From Aporrectodea caliginosa (Eukaryota; Annelida; Clitellata; Crassiclitellata; Lumbricidae), in contig JACEVL010000971.1 of the NCBI GenBank assembly GCA_020284085.1, positions 186,001 through 250,000 on the forward strand: a stretch of DNA of 64,000 bases. The letters are read 5' to 3'. This document shows, piece after piece, positions 48,611 through 57,600 of this stretch. The position numbers and the translations under genes are program-made. The notes under the pieces were generated by a model. It was not told the origin of the DNA and searched no databases. It saw only the letters and a list, made by a program, of their open reading frames with translations. How positions within the stretch are numbered: the stretch's first letter is position 1; every line of letters begins with the position of its first letter.

Positions 48611-50770
48611 CCAACGCTGTGCAGCAGGCTCCACCAGTTGCTGAGTCGTCCGGACAGTCATCCAGGCAATTTGGAACACCGTCTGGTGAAGTTTGCCAGG
48701 ATGCGACACGACAATCTTCAATGCCTCCTGCCGCTTCAAAGACGCCAGTCACTCAAACAACTGGTACGTGTTGAATATTGAATCCAGCAATGGTACCAAT
48801 TTGATCCTTATCAGCTCTTTGACAGGTAATCTTTACAGCGGTATTGGGATATTATCAATATTTCCCTTGTATCATCGAATTTTATTTGATATCAGTCAAC
48901 ATATATTTCTTGTTCTATTACATTGATTATTAAAAACTAGCTATCATTAATGGCAACACATTTGATTTGTTATAGAGAATAATTGTTGGGCGGATATGCT
49001 GTGTAGGCTGCTATTAGCGCCGTGTATTGCAGGCTGTCTGTTCTGTTAGTAGTTAAGATTTAAATTGCATAACATGTTAATGTACAGCGCAGTGCGTTTG
49101 TCAGGCGCTTATTAAAGAAAAGATATTATTATTATTATTATTATTATTAATTTCTATAAGTTTTTAATGATTAAGTAGTTGTGTGATCATTGTGAATGTG
49201 TCTGTAAATTATCAAATTGTTGTTACTGCTGTTTGGCATTGATAATAAGCTGTTGAATATATTTATCCTTTGAGCCTGTCAAGTGTTTTGACACATAGTA
49301 CCAATAATCAGTGAATTAGCCTATTAATTCATAAATGATAAATATCAATTTAGTGTCCTAACATTGAGGAATGTCAAAGGTGTTGCATTGTGATCAAAAG
49401 TGTCAACACAATTTTGTGTTACAGCTAATGACTTACTGCCCTTACTTACTTATAATACGCACGTTACTGTGAAATTTGTATATCACCAACGTCACAAGTG
49501 AATCGGAGGTGATTTGCTTGTCAACAAAATTTACTCATTTGTTATTGGAGATTTCTCATGTGGGTCTTACTTAGATCTAGCACAGTGCCGCTTAATATGC
49601 ATATTACAATTGATGTGTTTTGAAGATTTGTTTGGTCACCGTATTGTTCATAAATAAAGTATGATGGTTAATGTGTAGACTTGATTTTGTAGGTGGCGAT
49701 CTTAATAGCAGACTGTTGATAAAGCTATTGGCCAGTCTGGAGGACCTGCAAGAAACTACATTCATCTCTGCTGCAATCGATTTCGAGGCAACTGAATGCT
49801 GCAAGCAGATTTGTGGCAACGGAGCTGCCTGAGGGCATGCAATTTCCCATCGAAACTGGGTATGATCTGATGAGCATGGAGGACAAGGTGCTTGACACTT
49901 CAACGATAAAAGCATTGGTGAGTCATTTTACTGTTTAAATGGTTTTTAAAGCCTCATGTATGATTCACTCTTAATTTCTGGGGTATGCAGTTTTTATCTT
50001 CCTGTTTATAGGTTGTATTAAATTCTATTTATTTGTGTCTATAAGTTAGATGATGTGTACATAAGTTATTTGTGTTGATGGCAAATATTTATAAAAAAAT
50101 ATCGACATGTAACTTAAAGGCTAGCATGTTTATAGTTTTTTTTGTCAAATTGCAACATCTGTAGATTTTTCTATGTCTCTTGTTAAGATAGAACTGCTTT
50201 AACTTGCTTCTTCGTTTTAATTGTTTAGATACAAGTACTCGTGAATAACGATGGGGACTATTTATTCTTGTCTCAATAAAAAAATCAATAGTCTGCCAAC
50301 CGTGCTTTATTAAGTGTTTAACCTTTAAAAATGTATTGCATTTTTGAGGCTAAGACAAAGTCGAGATTGTTTTGACTTTTTTCAACTCGAACATTGTAAA
50401 TTAGACAATCCAGGCAGTGTCTGTAAATATTGCCATTTAATGTTAGATAGAATTGTTGGAATAATATCATTTTACAATACAAATCAGAGCACGTCAAATT
50501 ATTGTTCTTTGTAACTTGTTATTTTTAATCTAAATGTTTCATGTGTGAAAATTCAGGTGCTGTAAGGCAAAATATTGCTACCAAGGACAGTACGAAGAAA
50601 CTGGTTGTGGACGAGTTGGCTGTTTGGTTTGGTAACGCTAGGGATCGTAGCACTGGAGGTCACCGGCTATTGAAATCGGCACAATTCAAAGAGACCAAGT
50701 CGGAGTCGATCACCACCGATCAGGAGTTGACAATACTGCTGATGACATTGTTGACAACAAATTTAATGCT
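48611..50770 (+). pseudogene. Decayed spliced gene, possibly DUF4806-like
   Basis: Three exon-like blocks are seen. The first, 48611-48764, lies between acceptor TTACATTAG and donor GTACGT and gives a Gln/Ser/Pro-rich stretch (ANAVQQAPPVAESSG). The second, 49693-49917, lies between TTTTGTAG and GTGAGT. It contains ASLEDLQET and, in another frame, SISRQLNAASRFVATELPEG then MQFPIETGYDLMSMEDKV. The third, from 50557, contains KLVVDELAVWFGNARDRS. The 'ELPEG-x-xFP' plus acidic continuation resembles the DUF4806 domain seen in many invertebrate multicopy genes, but this is from memory. Frame changes within block 2, between blocks 2 and 3, and near 50730 indicate loss of function. A LINE insertion follows at once. 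Confidence 0.4.
48988..49149 (+). mobile_element. SINE family A, headless copy
   Basis: GGGCGGATATGCTGTGTAGG to TGTACAGCGCAGTGCGTTTG and (ATT)n, nearly identical to the 14.6-kb copy but lacking the tRNA head. Confidence 0.85.
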
Positions 50771-50825
50771 ATTGCAGAGCAGACTGATTATTTTTACTTT
50801 ATTAATTTGATGTGTCATTTAACGC

Positions 50826-51427
50826 TAATGTTGACATCACATTAAATGGGGAAGAAATAGAACAGGTGAAGAAGTTCTGCTATCTGGGAAGTGTGGTTAC
50901 AGAGGATGCAAGGTGCCATGTGGAAGTGAAAAGAAGAATAGCTATGGGAAAAGATGCATTCTACAAAAGAGGGGAGCTCCTCAGAGGCGGTCTAAACAGG
51001 AAGTTGAAGAAGAGAATGGTAAAGACACTAGTGTGGAGTGTTGTCCTATACGGCTCTGAGACATGGACAATGAGGCAAGAAGACATAAAACGACTGGAGG
51101 CCTTTGAGATGTGGATATGGCGCAGAATGGAGAAAATCAGCTGGGTGGAGCGAAGAACGAATGAGGAAATCTTACAGCTGGTGGAAGAAAGAAGATCACT
51201 GATAGGCACTATACGGGGCGGCAGAAGAAATGGATAGGACACATCTTAAGGAGCGACACCCTACTAAGAGACATCATTGAGGGAAGAATGGAGGGGAAAA
51301 AGATGAGAGGTAGGCCAAGAACAATGCTACTGGACTGGATGTTGGCAGAGGAGGGATACAGCGGACTGAAAAGAGAAGCAGAGAACAGAGAAAAATGGCG
51401 TCGTTGGACATATGAACCTGCCTGAGG
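50826..51427 (+). pseudogene. RTE/craniofacial-type LINE C-terminal fragment
   Basis: The translation runs NGEEIEQVKKFCYLGSVV, LVWSVVLYGSETWTMR, FEMWIWRRMEKISW and, after a one-base frame change near 51220, [16 protein letters not shown] to [12 protein letters not shown] and a stop at 51423-51425. This is the conserved C-terminus of a widespread animal LINE type. The insertion is flanked by a duplicated segment of about 53 bp (50774-50825 and 51428-51480) that differs at about one base. Confidence 0.85.
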
Positions 51428-51498
51428 GCAGAGCAGACTGATTATTTGTACTTTATTAATTTGATGTGTCATTTAACGCTATTGTTGATTATTGTTTT

Positions 51499-52251
51499 CA
51501 GTGTTGTATCAATTACATTGCATGTAATTCAATCATAATTGCAATTGCATGCTTGTAAATGTATTTGTATTACAATTACTTGATTGTGTACAATTATATT
51601 TTAATTCAAGTACCAATTAATTTCAATTATTTCTTTAAAATTTGCAAATGATTTAGAATTTTTTCTATAATTTTTAATTTACTCTATTTTTAAAACTAAA
51701 ACATCCAGTGGGCCAATGACCTGTAAATTATAATCTACAATTGTTTTGTAAGTTTATCAAGTATCCGAAATAAGGCTTATAATTGTGATCCATTAAAACA
51801 AGTTAACAATAGAGTTTATTTGATGCTTAGAGTATAAGTGTTTCAAAATGATAGTCTGTTAGTTGATTGCGCCTAGGCGAGTCAATTTGTCCAGCAGTGC
51901 TAAAGAGATGCTCAAGATGGAAGCTTTTATCTGTAGGCAGCCACAGTAGGCTAGCTAATGAGTGCATGGATAGTCTGATAGTTGTTAGTAAACCCTTGCA
52001 CTTTGGGTCTATCAAAGTGTGCTGTAAGGTTGTAAGAGGGGTGTAAGGATAGAATAATGTTGACAATTATGTCGCCATGTAGTCATGATGCAGAGCAGTT
52101 TATTCAATTAAAATTGTAATTTACACTTCATTACACTTCAATTACATGAATATTGTAATTGAATTACAATTACTGAACTTAAAAAGTAATTCAATTACAA
52201 TTACAGAAATTGTGATTCAATTACATGTATTTCAATTACTGAACAACGCTG
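51499..52251. mobile_element. 753-bp hAT element with transposase remnant
   Basis: The left end CAGTGTTGTATCAATTACA and the reverse complement of the right end CAGCGTTGTTCAGTAATTG are inverted repeats. The flanks ATTGTTTT (51491-51498) and ATTGCTTT (52252-52259) match at 7 of 8. TAATTGAATTACAATTA blocks fill both ends. Confidence 0.8.
51827..52066 (-). pseudogene. hAT transposase C-terminal remnant
   Basis: The minus-strand frame contains LEHLFSTAGQIDSPRRNQL then TDYHFETLIL, matching the 'vFStAG.i.spkRn.L....fe.L.fL' dimerisation motif of hAT transposases. About 79 residues remain. Confidence 0.8.
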
Positions 52252-52438
52252 ATTGCTTTAGCTATATAGCACAGCGTACTGTAGGCTACTGTGCTATATA
52301 TAGCTAAAGCAATCAGTGTTGTTCAGTAATTGAAATACATGTAATTGAATCACAATTTCTGTAATTGTAATTGAATTACTTTTTAAGTCCAGTAATTGTA
52401 ATTCAATTACAATATTTCATGTAATTTGAAGTGTAATG
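52126..52438. repeat. Large foldback palindrome
   Basis: Arms of about 150 bp (52126-52274 and 52289-52438) are nearly perfect inverted copies around a short centre, GCGTACTGTAGGCTA. The left arm holds the end of the hAT element plus its flank ATTGCTTTAGCTATATAGCA, and the right arm repeats both in reverse. It therefore arose by inverted duplication, not from terminal repeats alone. Confidence 0.88.
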
Positions 52439-52490
52439 CAGTGTAAATTGCATACTGGAATCACTTTTAAGTCATCTGGGAATGAACTGG

Positions 52491-52708
52491 GATGCCCGGC
52501 GGGCTATCCCGTATGGGTCCCGTACGGAAACCGCGGACAAAAACCATACGGGACCCGTACGGGATGCCCGGCGGGCTATCCCGTATGGGTCCCGTACGGA
52601 AACCGCGGACAAAAACCGGCGGGATCCCGCCGGGTATCCCGTACGGGTCCCGTATAACAACCCGTACGGGTCCCGTATGGTTCCCGTGAGGTGTGTTAGC
52701 TGGGATTG
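52491..52708. repeat. Right-end repeats of TACGGGTCCCGTA palindromes
   Basis: GATGCCCGGCGGGCTATCCC starts at 52491 and again at 52563 (72-bp period, copies almost identical). Further TACGGGTCCCGTAT palindromes follow to 52680. Left-end relatives lie at 47520-47605. Confidence 0.9.
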
Positions 52709-52799
52709 TAATAAATAAATATTATGATATTACTGCTTCGCGATTTTCTTGGCAGCAGATGTAGGCCTAATGTTGCTGGACCCTTCTCAGTTTCATTTC

Positions 52800-54152
52800 T
52801 TCTTTCTTCACTGGGATTAATATTTGGGTTCAATGTGAAGATTGCAGCTCCAGTTTATGCATCTGTATTGGCTGACATCATCAACCTATCAATTGCTAAT
52901 TCCCATGTCCCGACACAATGGAAAACCGCCATCATCAAACCGGTGCCAAAGACGCCTCAACCGACCACGCCTGGTGACTTTCGGCCCATTTCTATCGTTC
53001 CGGTCCTATCCAGAATGACCGAGCGACAACTTGTGCGTAGGTATGTGTATCCGTCCTTCACCTCCCCTCCAATGTCTACCCTACTTGCCGATCAATACGC
53101 CTTCCGCCCCACTGGCTCAACAACTGCTGCCTTGATTTCCATCCTCCAGGCTGTTACAGACCTCCTATCAACAAACGACTATGTCACGTTGATTTCCCTA
53201 GATTTTTCAAAAGCTTTTGACTCTGTGCGCCATTCCACCCTTGCACAAAAGCTTTCCCAGCTGGAAATCCCAGATCATATCTACAATTGGCTGGTTGAAT
53301 TTTTGCAAGACAGAAAACACTTGACATGCTTCTCCAGGCTGAAATCAACCATTGCATCCATCAACGCCAGCGTTGTTCAAGGCTCTGGGGTAGGCCCATC
53401 ATCTTACATCGCCGATGCCTCGGATTTGCACCCAGTCAATCCTCAGAACTTGATCAGAAAGTATGCGGATGACACTTATTTAATTATAGGTGCCTCCATG
53501 AGGAGTTCCACTCCGCAGGAGTTGGAAAATGTATCGGAATGGGCCGTGAGGAACAATCTACGACTGAACGAGAGCAAATCCCAGGAAATGATCATCCACC
53601 GTCGACGTGTCAAAGGAACATCTGACCCACCTACCTTAGGAATCGTGAGAGTAACATCAATGCTCATGCTTGGAGTGACAATTGCAAACGATCTTAGTGC
53701 TTCTTCCCATGTCAACAGGATTCTAAGTGCATGCTCTGGTTCGCTCCACGCTCTCAGAGTCCTCAGGGCACACGGTCTCCCTCCGACAGCGCTCCATGAA
53801 GTTGCACGTGCAACTACCATCTCTCGCCTTCTCTATGCCTCCCCTGCTTGGTGGGGATTCACCACCGCAAGTGACCGACTAAAACTCCAACGTTTCCTGC
53901 AAAGGGCCAAACGACTGGGCTACCTTCCTCCTCAACAACAGGATTTAGACCGAATGATAAGAAGCAGATGTCAAACTCCTGCTTGCGGTCAATCGGAACT
54001 CACAACATGTGCTTAGAGGCCTCTTTCCTCCGACCGTTTGTAGGCCTTATGCTCTGCGCCCTAGACCTCATGAATATGAACTCCCAAAAAAAGATGACCA
54101 CAATTTCATCTCTAGGGTTCTATATCGTACCATTCGGGATGTTAAGTTTTAA
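52800..54152 (+). pseudogene. LINE reverse-transcriptase pseudogene
   Basis: RT motifs in order: VPTQWKTAIIKPVPK, DFRPISIVPVLSRM, LISLDFSKAFDSVRH (first catalytic Asp), VVQGSGVGPSSY and YADDT (catalytic pair). The C-terminal end switches frame near 53985 and reads SQHVLRGLFPP, LRPRPHEYELP, FISRVLYRTIRDVKF and a stop at 54150. The 'QGSGVGPSSYIADASDL' wording suggests a Nimb/Jockey-superfamily element. The endonuclease and the N-terminus are absent. It sits between the composite transposon and the CaRF-like gene. Confidence 0.85.
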
Positions 54153-54464
54153 CTCTCAATCCTGACTATAGGCATAAACTTATAGTTTTTAATTTCATTA
54201 CTTTCATTATCTCATGTAAACAAGTTGCGGTATGTCAACTTTGTATCTTAATAATAAACGAAATCTACTAGTAAGCAAAATAATGCATGCTTTGACTCGA
54301 TCATGGCCGCCCACCTATTTATTCGATCGAGGTAGCACTAATATAAATTCTTTGGTTTGTGTAAGTACCGTCGACCTTTCATCGTGCTGAATATTGTGAT
54401 TTTGTTTACTTTTTGTTTTGTTTCTTATTTTATCGGTCGGATTAAATCGAGTAAATAATTCTTT

Positions 54465-54651
54465 ATGATGAGCGAACCTTGTTGGTACGAAGGGTTGGAT
54501 GAGGTTCAGTTCCTAGGCCTCTGCCCAACGGAAGACGGAGCGGGTGGCTACGAGGGTTTCGTTGCGACACTGGACGATGCCTTCCGAATAATCCAAGCTT
54601 TCCAAAATGTCACGGACACACACTTTGTCGTCGTCAAACAGAAAAAGTCAG
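54465..54651 (+). CDS. CaRF-like gene, exon 1
   Basis: Codes residues 1-62 and one base of codon 63. The donor is CAG|GTCTGT. ATGATG gives two adjacent starts; the first is used here. Confidence 0.75.
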
Positions 54652-57600
54652 GTCTGTAGTCTGGTCAAACGAAAATCCAATATATTCGTAAGAATTATGT
54701 GGCGCTATTATGGTAATCTTCGGTCAATGGTAGCTTCAAAGTAAGACCATAGTAAACAGGCCAAAGAGCGTAGAGAGGAAAAGATTGTAATTGTAATTTA
54801 TAACTTCTTTCGCGCCGGTGTCTAATGCACAAGGCATCAACCGATGGCGCACCAAAAGCAAGCCACAGTCAGGGCAATATTCCAGCACAGTTTGTCGCCT
54901 GTAAAATATCGTAGAAGGGATCCAAATGAAGATTGCCAAGTGCTAACCATGTAAATAATTTTCAGATACAAAGGGAAACTTTGTTGGAAGAGACAGTATA
55001 TTTATCATTGTGGGATCCTCAGACCAGGGTCTTTTCTGACACGGGGGCTGTATGAAGCATCTATTTTAAATTATACTTTCATGGACATCACAAATACTCT
55101 AGACATTAGCAATCAAACCCAAATAAATCAGTCGACGTTGTTTTTATAATTTACAAGAAACAATTCAAATTATTTTTATTGAATTAAGACAGGTTTGACA
55201 ATCGTCCAGAAAAGAAATGGGACTAAAACTGATCCTGACCTGCAAAGGTCCCGGATGTAAATCAGAGTCACAGACATAATCTAGGGCTATGACCCAATTT
55301 TCGTCCGTTTCGAATCCCTTTCAGTAATAATAATCCCAGGTTAGAAGAGACAGTATATTTCTCATTTTGGGATCCTCAGACCAGGATCTAGAATGACACC
55401 TGCCATAAACCATATTTATGGACATACAATTTTCAGTAGACATTCAATCAATCAATAAATCAGTGCATACTTTATTGTTCACCAAACAATTCACATTCAG
55501 CAATAAGACAGGCATGACAATCCAGTGACAATGGGAAGAACCAAAGGAACCACAGGTTCCGCTAACAGGAAACATTAAGACATTAAGACTGATCTTCGGT
55601 CACTAGTGTTGCTACCTACCAGCGACATCCCATAAAGCAATTCACTCAGTAAGTAAGTAACCATTAAATAGACATTTCAAGAAACCAACTTTTATTTGAC
55701 ATTTAAAGAAACGAGCATTTCTTGGGTTTGTATTATATGCACTAGCCACTAACGTTAAATCGCTTACTAGTGACCAGTGGACAGGCGATCAGTGTTAACG
55801 TCTACCCAATTTTCAATGATGTTCCCTCTTGCAGTGCTTCTCATTTACCAACCCCTTAAGGATGGAGGGTCTATTTGGCAGTACGTTGTCTTGCATACTA
55901 CGCATAGCCATTCCTTTAAGTACTAAGCTCAGCATTGCTTAACTTCACTGCACTTGCCAGCAACAGTATGAGCATGCAAAGCATTCACCTTGTGACACTA
56001 AAAACTGCCTGGATTTTTTTGTTTAGCTTTGGAATTTGACAAGCACAAAATCTTCTGGGAGGAGCCAAAGAAAAACATCTGCAAGGGACCGATACTTCAG
56101 TACGATGGTGTGCCATTTGTGATAAGGTCCTCAACGACGTTAGAATGTCAGTTTGGGCGCGATCGGCATGTTGCACGAAAGAGAAAGATCGGCAAGGAGT
56201 TCAGCCCAGGAACAGTTCGTCTTGCTCGGATTTTATTCAGTCTGAACATGTAATGCAATGTAATACATGGTTTACATATTGTATTGTATTGTATTTGATC
56301 AAATAGAAGGGAAATAAAGCGCTTCTCATAGCATAAGCCTTTCAGAAGCGCTCCCAGTGGGAGGTACTCCGAGGAAAAAGGAAGGTTTTAAGGTGAGAGA
56401 AAAAGGTATCTAGATGCTACTAGAGAGGATTGTAGAGCGTAGAGAAGGAGGAAGTCGATTCCATAGAGAGGGACCTATGCACACAAAGGACCTGGATTGA
56501 GCCATTGTGGTCCTAACACATGTTGATTTATTTGCTCACACTCAGTCATTCAGAGCATTTGTATAGCACCATTTCAGTATATCAACTCTGAGGTTTGCTC
56601 AGGCAAAAGAGAACAGTTTACGAGTGTTGATGGTGTTGATGAAGTTACAAGTGATGTCCTTGGCCATTAAACACTGATATCCAGTCCAGGCCTTCTGCAG
56701 TTCCCTAGTTAGTAAATTTTTTGTGAAATGTGGGACAATGCAGCCGCTTGATTAGAATGCTCACCTTGTAAAACAGGGAGTATGGGTTCGAGCCTCCCCG
56801 AGACGGTTACTGTGTAGGACGTTGAGCTAAGTCCTTCACTCACAATTGCTCAGTGCCTTAGATTGATGCTTGGTCAATAGACAGTGGTACATAATACATG
56901 CATAACAATAACAATTGTATGCATGATAGCAGCGCTATTGTGGAGTATTTTTAAGGTGTCTTAGTTAAGGCTGTAGAAACATACAGTGCTTACATACACA
57001 TGCTTATAAACATGTGTGACAGAATTGCTTTTGTTTATCTGTTGAGCGAAAAGTCTGCATTTGCTGTTGTGTGTGTTGCCAGGCAAATGCGAATAGGACG
57101 TCGAGAAAACAAGACTGCAGGGCATCCGTCTGCATTCGCGAGATTTGCCGATTTCCACAGTTCAGGGTTTGTGCTGTTTTTATTTTTTTTTAATAATAAC
57201 ATTCATTCAATTCAAACTAACGAAACCACACTATGACTACATGAAGTAGTAGGAACACATGATAACAAGGTAAACAAGAGTCGATTTTTTATAAATGTAT
57301 GGCAGCCTGTTAGGCGCCGATCCGTCCTACTGCTGATCATTTGACCATTGCCCCTAGGGAGTGGAAGCTTGCGTCTTGAACCTGAGTCCTTCTGTTCTTT
57401 GTTTTGTATTACCATTCAACCTTTACCCAACTCTATATTTGTGCTTTGCAGAGTCTGACGGCTTTTAGATAAGTGTGGAAATCTCGTCTCTGTTTTTTCT
57501 TGTTATTTAATAAGAATTATTTTATTTAGAGTGAACACTGATTGCATGTTTATGAACAGCCGGAACAAAAGGCTCATGCATTCTGGTAGATATTTTGAAG

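Larger units (their letters stand above)
47500..52708. mobile_element. 5.2-kb composite DNA transposon, class unassigned
   Basis: The left end ATCCCAACAAACACGACCGC and the reverse complement of the right end ATCCCAGCTAACACACCTCA are imperfect inverted repeats. Each is followed by CACGGGA and a series of palindromes of the type TACGGGTCCCGTA. A target duplication is unclear (AT or none). The interior carries a decayed spliced gene (48611-50770), a family D tail, a SINE, a LINE fragment and a hAT element, so it is old. A related full element could have encoded its transposase elsewhere. Confidence 0.6.

Noticed and set aside
54465..54659. A stand-alone 64-residue protein
   Set aside because: The last codons cross a splice donor (CAG|GTCTGT), and the frame joins correctly to the next exon, so it is exon 1 of a larger gene.
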